A DNA stretch of 64,000 nt from the NCBI RefSeq assembly GCF_008151785.1, contig NZ_CP036523.1, positions 930,001 to 994,000 on the forward strand. The letters are read 5' to 3'. Under the pieces are notes generated by a model. That model made no database searches, was not told the origin of the DNA, and was given only the letters and a program-made list of their open reading frames with translations. This DNA is from Peptacetobacter hiranonis (lineage in GTDB: Bacteria > Bacillota > Clostridia > Peptostreptococcales > Peptostreptococcaceae). Every line of letters begins with the position of its first letter. Position 1 is the stretch's first letter. Shown here in pieces: positions 1-8,476 of this stretch. The translations under genes and the position numbers were made by a program.

Positions 1-2
1 GA

Positions 3-470
3 CAGGAACGGCATAGAATGATAAAATTCCTTCCAGAAGAAATGCAGAAAGCAATAGACTATGCAACTACAAATAACGATTATTCTTCTCCAGAATATCA
101 GGCAGCTGAAGCTGAATATATGAGACGTCACGCTGCAGGTTCTTATGGTGAAGGAGATCCAGAATGCTTAACTAGACCAGTTAAAAAAGGTGCAGAAGCA
201 TATGTAGTTGGTTGGGGACCAAATGAATTTACTCCTCTTGGAACATTAAAAACTTACGATGTTACAGAACAGTTAAAAGATATAAAAGAACCAGCATTAG
301 TTATATCAGGAGGAAACGACTTATGTACTCCATATATAGCTAAATATATGTACGACAGAATACCTAATTCAAAATGGGAATTATTCAGAGATTGTCGTCA
401 TATGTGCTTCGTTGAAGACAATGAAAAATACATAAACCTATTAATAGATTGGTTAAATGCTAACGATTAA
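3..470 (+). CDS. pip: Proline iminopeptidase, C-terminal part (gene starts before the window)
   Basis: The frame is open to the left edge of the window, so this is the C-terminal part (about 155 residues) of a longer alpha/beta hydrolase. It resembles S33 family proline iminopeptidases, cytoplasmic serine peptidases that remove N-terminal proline from peptides. The visible part has the late catalytic Asp in GGNDLCTP and the catalytic His in DCRHMCFVED; the nucleophile serine would lie upstream of the window. The internal ATG at 18 is not a real start. An intrinsic terminator follows directly, so the gene ends its transcription unit. Family assignment is good; peptide specificity is inferred. 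Confidence 0.8.
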   Translation, partial: QERHRMIKFLPEEMQKAIDYATTNNDYSSPEYQAAEAEYMRRHAAGSYGEGDPECLTRPVKKGAEAYVVGWGPNEFTPLGTLKTYDVTEQLKDIKEPALVISGGNDLCTPYIAKYMYDRIPNSKWELFRDCRHMCFVEDNEKYINLLIDWLNAND

Positions 471-492
471 TATATAAAGTTACTTAGAAAAG

Positions 493-540
493 AAAAAATT
501 GGCTACTTACAAAATTCTTGTGAGTAGCCAATTTTTTATT
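493..540 (+). terminator. Intrinsic terminator after pip
   Basis: AATTGGCTACT pairs with AGTAGCCAATT across a short loop and is followed by a T-run. An A-run on the left side means it could also stop leftward transcription from the convergent acyltransferase gene. Confidence 0.85.
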
Positions 541-607
541 TTTAGTAAGTTATATGTTAATCGTCTGTGAGGAGGAAGGGTGTAAAAAGCTCTGGAGCAA
601 AGAGTGG

Positions 608-1711
608 TTATGCTATTGTTCTTTTTTCATTTATTTTATTGCATATATATACGAATACAAGTGGCAGTACTAGGCATAGTACAGGAGAGATGAAGTAGTC
701 AAATAGTTCTCTTGAGTTTCCTAGTATTCCTGTGTCTGCAAATTGTGTTAGGAGCCATTTTATTAGTAGGTGGTGTATCATTATACTCCAAGTGTTGTTT
801 CCTATAAAGTTGATTAGTTCTGGTAATTTTCTTTTAAATCTTAGTGCAAGTCTGCACAAGAATTCTGATAGATACAGAACATATAGTATTCCCAGTATAG
901 AAGTGAATAAGCTTATAAATGTGTGTCCGTTGAAGCTTACAGTTCTAAGTGAGAATGTGCAGTATCCAAATATCCGGTAAAATACAGCTTTTGTAGCAAC
1001 TATAGCAGTAAATCCTTTGAATGTGTATTTTATATGTTCCTCAATAAATTCTTTAAAGAAAAGTCCTATCTGCATGTATTGAAGCCCCCACGCAGTTCTT
1101 AGTATTGCGTGGAATAGTGTTACATCCTGATTTTTTACTGGATATGTATTTGCTAGATGTGCTGCAAATAATCCTACTACGCAAAGGAATATTGTAAATA
1201 TACTTTCATCAAGTAACTTCTTTTCTTCTCCAGATTTGAATGATTTTACAAATAAAGAGAAGAATCTTCTTGTAAGTGGAAAGACAATCCGCACAGTGAA
1301 TAAGAATGGAACAAACCATCCAGGGCCATTAAAATAGAACTGAAATCCTCCTAAAAATGGCTCGATAAAAATGCTGTGTAGATTAAAATGTATTTCTCTT
1401 TCTAAAAGTCCAAGACCAACTAAAACTAGAGTAAGGAAAAAGTAGAATAAATTTGCCTTGTAGTATTTAGTTATATTTTTAAATCTCTTTTTAACCAATG
1501 TTAGATAATTGCTCTCATATATTCTTTTGTAAAAATATCCAGACGCAAAAATGAACAATGGTATATGGTACGAGTATTCTGGGAAAAGTTCCCTACTCGA
1601 AGTTATCGGTATTCCTATTAAATTAAATAAATTTTCATCTAAATGGCAGCTTACAACGACAATTATGCCGAGAGCTTTAAAAGCCGTCATCCTCAAATTT
1701 TTTTCTTTCAT
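608..1711 (-). CDS. Acyltransferase 3 family membrane protein
   Basis: This is a polytopic membrane protein of about 367 residues with roughly ten hydrophobic segments. It has the N-terminal hallmark of the acyltransferase 3 (OafA/WecH-like) family: an Arg before the first membrane helix and a His at its end (VVVSCHLDEN), then a second helix beginning IPLFIFASGYFY, and later GPGWFVPFLF. Such enzymes usually O-acetylate cell-surface glycans or related envelope molecules; the substrate cannot be read here. The ATG at 1711 is chosen because AGGGTGAT sits about 7 bases ahead of it; an in-frame TTG at 1720 falls next to that ribosome site. It is a single gene, convergent with pip. The untranslated leader contains imperfect repeats of a GGGTRATTRTTTAATA-like unit. 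Confidence 0.75.
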   Translation of the reverse strand: MKEKNLRMTAFKALGIIVVVSCHLDENLFNLIGIPITSSRELFPEYSYHIPLFIFASGYFYKRIYESNYLTLVKKRFKNITKYYKANLFYFFLTLVLVGLGLLEREIHFNLHSIFIEPFLGGFQFYFNGPGWFVPFLFTVRIVFPLTRRFFSLFVKSFKSGEEKKLLDESIFTIFLCVVGLFAAHLANTYPVKNQDVTLFHAILRTAWGLQYMQIGLFFKEFIEEHIKYTFKGFTAIVATKAVFYRIFGYCTFSLRTVSFNGHTFISLFTSILGILYVLYLSEFLCRLALRFKRKLPELINFIGNNTWSIMIHHLLIKWLLTQFADTGILGNSRELFDYFISPVLCLVLPLVFVYICNKINEKRTIA

Positions 1712-2002
1712 ATTAAACAATCACCCTTTTTCGTATTAAATAATTACCCTTTTCATATTAATAATGATTCTTTCTATCTTAAATAATCTTTCTTTTCAAA
1801 AATCTTAAATTCGAACAATTCTTATTATATCATATTCTAAAAATATTATAATATCCAAACCTTTGATAAAGCTTAAATGCAATTAGATTTTTTACGAGAT
1901 AAATTTGAAATACTTTGATTAAGTATATAAAAATTAAAGAATAAAAATTAGAATTATGATAAAATAGAAAGAGTAAGAACTTATATAAAAAGGAGCGATT
2001 GA

Positions 2003-2884
2003 ATGCTAAAGGGAAAAATAATTAAAGGTCTTAGCGGATTTTACTATGTAGATACAGAAAGTGGTTTGTATGAATGTAAGGCGAGAGGAATTTTTAGAAA
2101 GCAAAAAATTACACCTCTTGTAGGCGATAATGTTGAGATAAGCATAGTAGATGAGGAAAATAAAAAAGGTGTTGTTGAAACAATTGAAGAGAGAGAAACT
2201 GAGCTTGTTAGACCACCTATTGCAAATGTAGACAAGGCTCTAATTGTGTTTGCCGTTAAAGATCCAAAACCTAATTTATCTCTTTTAGATAGATTTATTG
2301 TCCATGCCGAAAGAGAAAATCTTGAGATAGTGATTATATTTACTAAGATGGATTTAGATGATGGCTCATTAGATGAACTAGTTGAAATATATGAAAAAGC
2401 TGGATACAAGGTTATACCTGTTAGCAGCGAAAAACATATAAACATAGACAAAGTAAAAGAAGAATTAAAAGGAAATACTGTTGTGTTTGCTGGTCCTTCA
2501 GGTGTTGGTAAATCTAGTTTATTAAACCAAATAGATGAAAGCTTCCAGTTAAAAACAGGAACAGTAAGTGAAAAAATTGGTAGAGGTAGACATACCACTA
2601 GACATGCAGAGCTATTAAAATTAGAATGTGGAGGAATCGTAGCAGATACTCCAGGATTTAGCTCACTTGAATTAGATGGAATTGATGAAATGGAATTAAA
2701 AGAGTATTTCATTGAATTCGATAAATATGACGAATGCAAATTTGGTTCTAAATGTGTACATGAAAATGAGCCAGCTTGCGACGTAAAAGAGGCTGTAGAA
2801 AATGGGGAGATATCAAAACAGAGATATGAAAGTTATCTACAGTTATTAAACGAAATAAGACAGAAAAACAGTAGGAGGTATTAG
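2003..2884 (+). CDS. rsgA: Ribosome small-subunit biogenesis GTPase RsgA
   Basis: RsgA (YjeQ/YloQ) is a circularly permuted GTPase that acts in late maturation of the 30S subunit. The 293-residue protein has an N-terminal OB-fold, then the G motifs in permuted order: FTKMDL (G4), PVSSEKH (G5), the P-loop GPSGVGKSSLLN (G1), GRGRHTTRHAE (G2) and DTPGFSSLEL (G3). A C-terminal zinc-binding stretch follows (CKFGSKCVHENEPAC). Length is normal for the family. AAGGAGCG lies just ahead of the ATG. It is 3 bases from rpe and forms an rsgA-rpe-thiN unit, a common Clostridia arrangement. Confidence 0.95.
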   Translation: MLKGKIIKGLSGFYYVDTESGLYECKARGIFRKQKITPLVGDNVEISIVDEENKKGVVETIEERETELVRPPIANVDKALIVFAVKDPKPNLSLLDRFIVHAERENLEIVIIFTKMDLDDGSLDELVEIYEKAGYKVIPVSSEKHINIDKVKEELKGNTVVFAGPSGVGKSSLLNQIDESFQLKTGTVSEKIGRGRHTTRHAELLKLECGGIVADTPGFSSLELDGIDEMELKEYFIEFDKYDECKFGSKCVHENEPACDVKEAVENGEISKQRYESYLQLLNEIRQKNSRRY

Positions 2885-2887
2885 GTT

Positions 2888-3541
2888 ATGGTTAAATTAG
2901 CGCCATCAATATTATCAGCAGATTTTGCTAGATTACTAGAAGACGTAAAGAAAGTTGAAAAAGCAGGATGTGAGTATCTTCACATAGATGTTATGGACGG
3001 ACATTTCGTACCAAATATAACTCTTGGACCTGGAATAGTTAAAAGTTTAAGAAAAGATGTAAATATGGTATTTGATGCACATCTTATGATAGAAAATCCA
3101 GATAACTACATAGAAGAATTCGTAAAAGCAGGATGTGATATAATAACAGTTCACGTTGAAGCTTGTACTCATCTTCACAGAACTATACAGAACATAAAAT
3201 CTCATGGTATAAAAGCAGGGGTTGTTTTAAATCCAGCTACATCTTTAGATACTATAAAATACGTTCTTGATGACGTTGATATGGTTCTTTTAATGTCTGT
3301 TAACCCAGGATTTGGTGGACAGTCATATATACCATGTGTAACTGAAAAAATAAGAGAACTTAGAAAAATGATAGACGAAAGAGGTCTAAATGTTGAAATA
3401 GAAGTTGACGGTGGAGTTAAACCATCTAACATAAAAGAAGTAGTAGAAGCTGGAGCAGATGTTTGTGTTGCTGGTTCTGCTATATTCGGTAAAGATGATA
3501 TAGATGCAGCTGTTAGAGAGCTTAGAGAAAGCGCAAAATAG
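2888..3541 (+). CDS. rpe: Ribulose-phosphate 3-epimerase
   Basis: Rpe interconverts ribulose 5-phosphate and xylulose 5-phosphate in the non-oxidative pentose phosphate pathway. The 217-residue TIM barrel shows the metal and catalytic motifs [14 protein letters not shown] and DAHLMIENP, the phosphate-contacting [15 protein letters not shown] and VAGSAIFG. Length is typical. It starts 3 bases after the rsgA stop, with AGGAGG in the end of rsgA serving as its ribosome site, so translation is probably coupled. Confidence 0.95.
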   Translation: MVKLAPSILSADFARLLEDVKKVEKAGCEYLHIDVMDGHFVPNITLGPGIVKSLRKDVNMVFDAHLMIENPDNYIEEFVKAGCDIITVHVEACTHLHRTIQNIKSHGIKAGVVLNPATSLDTIKYVLDDVDMVLLMSVNPGFGGQSYIPCVTEKIRELRKMIDERGLNVEIEVDGGVKPSNIKEVVEAGADVCVAGSAIFGKDDIDAAVRELRESAK

Positions 3542-3607
3542 TATCTGTTTATAAGAATTAAATAAGTTAGCATCTAAAAATAAAATTAGAAACAGAGTGA
3601 GATAAAT

Positions 3608-4258
3608 TTGAAGACTTGTATATTTTTAAATGGTTCTATTTACGATTACGACGATATAAAAAAGAAGATAGAATCTGAGAATTACGATAATATAATTTGT
3701 GCGGATGGTGGTGCAAATCACGTATATAAAATGGGTATGACTCCAGGGTATATAATAGGTGATTTGGACTCGGTAAATCCAGAAATTGTAGAATACTACA
3801 AAGAGAAGGGTGTGGAATTTAAGAAATTCCCAGAGAAGAAGAATGAAACAGATTCAGAGCTTTGTATTATATTAGCCGATATGCTTAGCTCTAAGGAAGT
3901 GGATTTGTATGCAGCTCTTGGTGGAAGAATTGACCACACTTTGGCAAATGTGAAATTATTAGATTATATGAGAAGAAAGGGTATGACTCCGAGAATTATA
4001 ACTGAAGATGAGATACTTTATCTTGTTCATAATGGTAGTTTAAATGTTAAGGGTAATAAGGGCGATACTCTTTCTGTTATTCCTATTAGAGGGGATGCAG
4101 CAGGAATTAGCCTTTATAATTTAGAGTACCCACTTGATAATTTCACTATGGACTATGCTCAGCCTAGAGGAATATCTAATGTGATGCTTGGAGATGAGTG
4201 CACAGTAGAGATAAAAAATGGCTCAGCAATTGTTGTTCGCAACTTAAAAGAGGTATAA
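3608..4258 (+). CDS. thiN: Thiamine pyrophosphokinase
   Basis: This enzyme transfers pyrophosphate from ATP to thiamine to make thiamine diphosphate in the cytoplasm. The 216-residue protein has the family signatures ADGGANHVYKMG, GDLDSV, KNETDSEL and ALGGRIDHTLANV in the N-terminal catalytic domain, followed by the C-terminal beta-rich thiamine-binding domain. It starts at TTG with a GAGTGAG ribosome site; no in-frame ATG lies near. It is the last gene of the rsgA-rpe-thiN unit, and a long palindromic element follows six bases after the stop. Confidence 0.92.
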   Translation: MKTCIFLNGSIYDYDDIKKKIESENYDNIICADGGANHVYKMGMTPGYIIGDLDSVNPEIVEYYKEKGVEFKKFPEKKNETDSELCIILADMLSSKEVDLYAALGGRIDHTLANVKLLDYMRRKGMTPRIITEDEILYLVHNGSLNVKGNKGDTLSVIPIRGDAAGISLYNLEYPLDNFTMDYAQPRGISNVMLGDECTVEIKNGSAIVVRNLKEV

Positions 4259-4264
4259 ATATAG

Positions 4265-4388
4265 AAAAAGAAGAGGGAATAGCCAAAGTGCTCCAGGCTT
4301 CAGCGACACGCCCATTTTTGTAACACATTTATGTGTTGCGTGTCGCTTGCAGAATTGTCGCGTTTTTGGCTATTTCCCTCTTCTTTTT
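4265..4388 (+). repeat. Long palindromic element, copy R1 (conserved core)
   Basis: The outer arms (4265-4287 and 4365-4388, AAAAAGAAGAGGGAATAG paired with CTATTTCCCTCTTCTTTTT) enclose an asymmetric internal loop. Its 5' strand is CTCCAGGCTTC (4291-4301) and its 3' strand is TGCAGAATTGTCG (4348-4360). An inner stem AGCGACACG/CGTGTCGCT closes a loop of about 28 bases. The right arm ends in a T-run, so it may also serve as the thiN terminator. Five other copies in the window share the loop strands but not the outer arms. Its function is unknown. Confidence 0.8.
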
Positions 4389-4516
4389 TACATTTATAAA
4401 CTGGTTTAAATTTGAAAAATAATAATTTCTGAGCCATTTTTTATTTTGAAGAAATTTGGTTTATTGAAAAAATTCCTTTGAAAGTTTTAATTTATCTTTT
4501 TATTATTAGCATGATT

Positions 4517-4984
4517 TTATTCTTCGTCGTCGTTTTCGTCGAGTTTGTTTCTTCTTTTGTTTGTTATTTTCATGCAGATTTGTAGTAGGATGTATGTTAG
4601 TATTCCTGTGAATAGTGCAGACATTATGAAAGCACCAACTATTGCTTGTTCAGTTTCGTGTGGGAATGTAAATGCGTTTAATAATCCAACTATTACACCT
4701 GCTATTAGTGCTCCTATTGAGTTTGTTTTGTTAGATGCTTTTATTGATCTTGCCCATATTCCATTTTTTATGCAGCTAAATAGTATGTATATGTCTAAAA
4801 TGAAAAATGTTATCATTTCACCTGCTACATGAGCTTCTGTTTTAGTGTAGTTTGCGTATGCTATTTGTACAAGCATAGATATTACAAGTAATGAGAATGC
4901 AATCCAAACACCATGACTTTCTATTTTTAATAGTTTTTGCTCTTGCATTTCATCTAAATAGTTTCGTTTAAATATATTTTTCAT
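4517..4984 (-). CDS. DUF6773-like four-helix membrane protein
   Basis: A protein of about 155 residues with four predicted membrane segments (starting near WIAFSLLVISMLV, ITFFILDIYILF, IGALIAGVIVGLL and AIVGAFIMSALFTGIL) and a charged, acidic C-terminal tail. It looks like the small membrane proteins (DUF6773 type) that are commonly encoded beside a short Xre-type regulator in Firmicutes. The ATG at 4984 is chosen because TTGGAGGAAAC sits immediately upstream; the in-frame TTG at 4999 overlaps that site. It lies about 90 bases downstream of the regulator on the same strand, so the two are probably co-transcribed. Its biochemical role is unknown. Confidence 0.7.
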   Translation of the reverse strand: MKNIFKRNYLDEMQEQKLLKIESHGVWIAFSLLVISMLVQIAYANYTKTEAHVAGEMITFFILDIYILFSCIKNGIWARSIKASNKTNSIGALIAGVIVGLLNAFTFPHETEQAIVGAFIMSALFTGILTYILLQICMKITNKRRNKLDENDDEE

Positions 4985-5077
4985 AAAAGTTTCCTCCAAT
5001 CATATTGTGTTTATTTATCCTTGTATAGATTTTAAAATAATTTTTAATCTGAAAATTTTATTTATTGTACCCCAAAT

Positions 5078-5278
5078 TTATTCGTTATCCCAGAATAATT
5101 CGTCCAGTGTTTTTCCGAGCACTTTGCAAATTTGGATGCATAAATTTATGGTAGGGTTGTAATCTCCTTTTTCTATAGCACTTATTGTTTGTCTAGTTAC
5201 ACCGACTTTTTCAGCTAAGTCCTTTTGTGTCATATCTAATGCAGCTCTAGCTGATTTTATTTTTAAATTCTTAGGCAT
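5078..5278 (-). CDS. Short Xre-family HTH regulator
   Basis: A 66-residue protein that is almost entirely one Cro/C1-type helix-turn-helix domain (SARAALDMTQKDLAEKVGV then TRQTISAIEKGDYNPTINL). It belongs to the small YgzD-like regulators usually paired with a membrane protein gene, as here. GAGGTGAGC precedes the ATG. By analogy it probably controls its own two-gene unit; no operator was identified. Promoter-like AT-rich sequence fills 5280-5480. Confidence 0.85.
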   Translation of the reverse strand: MPKNLKIKSARAALDMTQKDLAEKVGVTRQTISAIEKGDYNPTINLCIQICKVLGKTLDELFWDNE

Positions 5279-5537
5279 TTGCTCACCTCGTTTCTATCCT
5301 ATCTTTGATTTGAATATAATATATATAATACAAAAAGTCAAATATATTTTACTTTTATGCAAATAAATATTACTTAAGGTATGATTGAGTATACAAAAAA
5401 TAAATTGGGAAAATATTGAAATATTGGGCGTTATGTATTATATGGTATACAAATGTATTAAAGAATATAAAAAAATGATATAATAATTAGAGTAGATTTT
5501 GAAAATCTAAATTAATATTAAAAAAGTGAGGGAAATT

Positions 5538-6173
5538 ATGAACAGACCAGACTCTATAATTTTTGACTTAGATGGGACAATGTGGGACACAAGAGATGAT
5601 GTCGCAGAAATATGGAATGAAGTTTTTGTAAAGTATGGATTTGAAGCTAGTTTAACTGGTGAAAAGGTAGCAAGTTATATGGGATTACCTTACAATGAAG
5701 CGATGGAGCAGATGTTAGGGCATATACCTGAAGAAATTAGAATAAAAATGATGGATGAGTGTGCAAGTGTTGAAACTCAGAAAATAGATGAAAAAAATGG
5801 TGGGAAAATATTCCCTAATGTAAAGGAAACTATAAAAGAGCTTGCAAAAGATTATAGATTATTTATAGTAAGTAATTGTCAGAAGGGGTATATTGAAGCA
5901 TTTTTAAGAATAAATGGACTTGAAGAATACTTTGAGGACACTGAAAATGCTGAGAATACAGGGCTTCAGAAGGGTGAAAATAATAAATTAGTTATAGAAA
6001 GAAATAATTTAAAAAATCCTGTTTATGTTGGTGATACAAAAGGTGATGCGAGAAGTGCGGAATTTGTTGGAATACCATTTGTATATGCTGAATATGGATT
6101 TGATACAGTAGAGAAGTATGATGCAAAAATAGCTGATTTCTCAGAGTTATTAAAACTAGATATGTTTAACTAA
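5538..6173 (+). CDS. HAD-superfamily hydrolase (phosphoglycolate phosphatase-like)
   Basis: A 211-residue HAD phosphatase with motif I FDLDGTMWDT (nucleophile and acid Asp), motif II in FIVSNCQKGY (Ser) and motif IV in YVGDTKGDARSA. A helical cap lies between motifs I and II, as in subfamily IA phosphatases of the phosphoglycolate or pyrophosphatase (PpaX) kind. The ATG at 5538 follows GTGAGGG at good spacing; the GTG at 5526 lies inside that ribosome site and is rejected. The substrate cannot be told from sequence. Palindromic element R2 follows directly. Confidence 0.8.
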   Translation: MNRPDSIIFDLDGTMWDTRDDVAEIWNEVFVKYGFEASLTGEKVASYMGLPYNEAMEQMLGHIPEEIRIKMMDECASVETQKIDEKNGGKIFPNVKETIKELAKDYRLFIVSNCQKGYIEAFLRINGLEEYFEDTENAENTGLQKGENNKLVIERNNLKNPVYVGDTKGDARSAEFVGIPFVYAEYGFDTVEKYDAKIADFSELLKLDMFN

Positions 6174-6179
6174 GTAGTA

Positions 6180-6322
6180 ATGGCGATAATTTCTAAAAAA
6201 AACTCCTTTAAAAGCTAGCCATCATTACTGAATTTCTCTCCAGGCGATCAAGTCGCATTGTCGAGTTCATTTCAGTAATAATGTCAAGCAAAAGGAGTTT
6301 TTTTATAGAAAATTATCGCCAT
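6180..6322 (+). repeat. Long palindromic element, copy R2
   Basis: The outer arms ATGGCGATAATTT and AAATTATCGCCAT (6180-6192, 6310-6322), then AAACTCCTTTT/AAAAGGAGTTT and ATTACTGAA/TTCAGTAAT, enclose the family core. CTCCAGGC (6238-6245) is the 5' loop strand and ATTGTCGA (6257-6264) the 3' strand. The inner stem is only GCGA/TCGC, the smallest of the six copies. It lies between convergent genes and points with the upstream HAD gene. Confidence 0.78.
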
Positions 6323-6403
6323 TTATTTTAGTTAAATACATCTGATGTTTGTAATAACAGAGAAGTCAGCTATTTTTTGCATTTGAAGTTAGACTAGAAA
6401 AGT

Positions 6404-7234
6404 CTATAATTCGTGGAATGTAGGTTTCATTTTTTCAAATGTGCAGAATTTTGTAAAGCCGATGTCTCTTAGTTCTTGTTTTAGTTCTTCTATGTGTGAG
6501 TTTTTTAGGTCTCTTTTGCAGTGAGAGTCGCTGCCTATTGTTAGTACTTCTCCACCTAGTTCTAGGTATAGTTTCAAAATATCTCTTGATGGCATTAGGT
6601 CATCTAGTTTGTATTTTATAGAAGAAGTGTTTAGCTCTATTCCTTTTCCGTCAGCGATTACACGCTTTAAGATTTTAGTTATAATCTCTTTATTTTCTAC
6701 AAAAGGATTGTAACCGTCTTTTTCGTCGTATCTTTTCATCATATCCAAATGCCCAAGAACACAGTAGTTGCTGTAGTTTTGAACTAGATAATATATTTCA
6801 TTGAAATAATCTTCGTAGTATTCTTTTTCTATTTTTCCATCTTGATAACTGTGGTTCCAAAATTCTTTGTCATCAATCTGATGCACTGAAAGAATTATAA
6901 AATCAAGTGGATATTTTTTAAATAATTTGTTGTATTTTTCAATATTGTATTTCTGTATCCCAAATTCTAATCCATTTTTTATAGTTATCTGATTTTTATA
7001 CTTTTCTCTAAGTGTTTCTAAATCAGAAAAATACTTATCATAATCTACATTGAAGTATTTTTTAGTGGCTTTATTATTTCTAAGGTCATCCCAATCGTCT
7101 TTTATCCCGTAGTCGACGTGATCTGTAAAACAAATTTCCTCAATACCTAGCGAAATAGCATCCTTTATACAATCTTCCATTGGATACATTGAATCACTGC
7201 TAAATACAGTGTGGGTGTGGTAATCACAAAACAT
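6404..7234 (-). CDS. PHP-domain histidinol phosphatase-like hydrolase, copy 1
   Basis: A 276-residue PHP-superfamily phosphoesterase of the HisJ type. Metal-binding motifs are DYHTHTVFSSDS at the N-terminus, NGLEFG, ILSVHQID, LGHLDMM and GSDSHCK near the C-terminus. HisJ family members hydrolyse histidinol phosphate, but no other his genes are nearby, so the true substrate may differ. It is a close paralogue of the next gene upstream, with the same length and the same ending (MKPTFHEL against MKPIFHEL). It has its own promoter-like sequence, because a terminator separates the two copies. Confidence 0.82.
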   Translation of the reverse strand: MFCDYHTHTVFSSDSMYPMEDCIKDAISLGIEEICFTDHVDYGIKDDWDDLRNNKATKKYFNVDYDKYFSDLETLREKYKNQITIKNGLEFGIQKYNIEKYNKLFKKYPLDFIILSVHQIDDKEFWNHSYQDGKIEKEYYEDYFNEIYYLVQNYSNYCVLGHLDMMKRYDEKDGYNPFVENKEIITKILKRVIADGKGIELNTSSIKYKLDDLMPSRDILKLYLELGGEVLTIGSDSHCKRDLKNSHIEELKQELRDIGFTKFCTFEKMKPTFHEL

Positions 7235-7324
7235 AATAAATCTCCTTTTTTAGTTTAATTATTATAGTATAATGTACAACTCTGGTAAAAGTGTACTTGT
7301 ATATTATAAGATATAATTACAAAA

Positions 7325-7356
7325 AGAAAAAGATGGTTAATGCCATCTTTTTTTAA
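7325..7356 (-). terminator. Terminator between the two PHP genes
   Basis: Read on the minus strand, AAAGATGG and CCATCTTT form a stem of eight pairs followed by a T-rich run. It would end the transcript of the upstream PHP copy, so the two paralogues are probably separate transcripts. Confidence 0.7.
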
Positions 7357-7361
7357 CAATT

Positions 7362-8192
7362 CTATAATTCGTGGAATATAGGTTTCATTTTTTCAAATGT
7401 GCAGAATTTCTTAAAACCTATATCTCTGAGTTCCTGTTTTAATTCTTCTATATGAGAATTTAAAAGGTCTTTTTTAGAATGTGAATCGCTGCCAATAGTT
7501 AAAATTTCTCCGCCTAATTCTAAATATAGTTTTAAAATATCTCTTGAAGGCATTAAATCATCTAAGTGGTATTTTTTTGTAGAAGTGTTTAATTCTATAC
7601 CTTTTCCATCAGCAATTATATATTTTAAAATCTTAGTTATAATCTCCTTATTCTTTACAAATGGATTATAACCGTCTTTTTCGTCGTATCTTTTTAATAA
7701 ATCTAAATGACCTAGGACAGAGTAATTATGGTAATTTTGAACAAGATAGTATATATTTTCAAAGTATAGTCTATAATATTCCTCTTCAGTTTTACCATCT
7801 TGGAATGAGTGATCCCAAAGCTCTTTGTCGTCTATTTCATGTACGGACATTATTACAAAATCTAATGGTGATTTTTCAAATAAATTCTCAAATTTTGAAA
7901 TAGTGTGTTTCTGAATTCCAAATTCAAGCCCATTTTTTATACTTATCTCGTCTTTGTATAGCTCCCTAACCCTATCTAATTCGGCAAAATATTTTTCAAA
8001 ATCTACATTTAAAATCTTACCTTCAACTTCTTCTGGTTTTAAATCTTTTAAATCATATTTAACTCCATAATCTACATGGTCTGTAAAACAAATTTCTTTA
8101 ATTCCAAGATAAATAGCGTCCTTTACACATTCTTCCATTGGATATTCTGAGTCATCGCTAAATATTGTATGAGTGTGGTAATCGCAAAACAT
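7362..8192 (-). CDS. PHP-domain histidinol phosphatase-like hydrolase, copy 2
   Basis: A second 276-residue PHP phosphoesterase, tandem to and very similar to the first copy along its whole length. It has the same metal motifs (DYHTHTIFSDDS, NGLEFG, IMSVHEID, LGHLDLL, GSDSHSK). AAAGGAGGACTTTCT lies just ahead of the ATG. Differences between the copies are scattered, as expected for an old duplication rather than a very recent one. All metal ligands are kept in both, so both are probably active; whether they differ in substrate or expression is not visible. Confidence 0.82.
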   Translation of the reverse strand: MFCDYHTHTIFSDDSEYPMEECVKDAIYLGIKEICFTDHVDYGVKYDLKDLKPEEVEGKILNVDFEKYFAELDRVRELYKDEISIKNGLEFGIQKHTISKFENLFEKSPLDFVIMSVHEIDDKELWDHSFQDGKTEEEYYRLYFENIYYLVQNYHNYSVLGHLDLLKRYDEKDGYNPFVKNKEIITKILKYIIADGKGIELNTSTKKYHLDDLMPSRDILKLYLELGGEILTIGSDSHSKKDLLNSHIEELKQELRDIGFKKFCTFEKMKPIFHEL

Positions 8193-8430
8193 AGAAAGTC
8201 CTCCTTTTTTGTTAGTTTTCTAATTTTAATTATATCACCGCAAAAACTAAAATCAATCAAGATAAACGACAAATAGATTAAAAGTAAATTAAATCAAAAC
8301 TAAACTCGATATATAGAAACTCTTAAGAAATTCTTTAAAATTATACAAAGTCTATCTTTAAAATTATTCAATACAATATAATTAACAAAAGAGAGAAAGG
8401 AAGTTTGAGAGATGGAAAAAGCTGCATACT

Positions 8431-8462
8431 GTTGTATAATTAAAGAGTACAAATTATACGAC
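8431..8462 (+). promoter_or_regulatory. Inverted repeat ahead of the two-component system
   Basis: GTTGTATAATT and AATTATACGAC are inverted copies (10 of 11 positions) separated by ten bases, just upstream of the ribosome site AAAGGAG. The left half contains a TATAAT -10-like box. The position fits an operator or leader hairpin controlling the downstream response regulator; autoregulation is inference. Confidence 0.45.
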
Positions 8463-8476
8463 AAAGGAGAAATATT

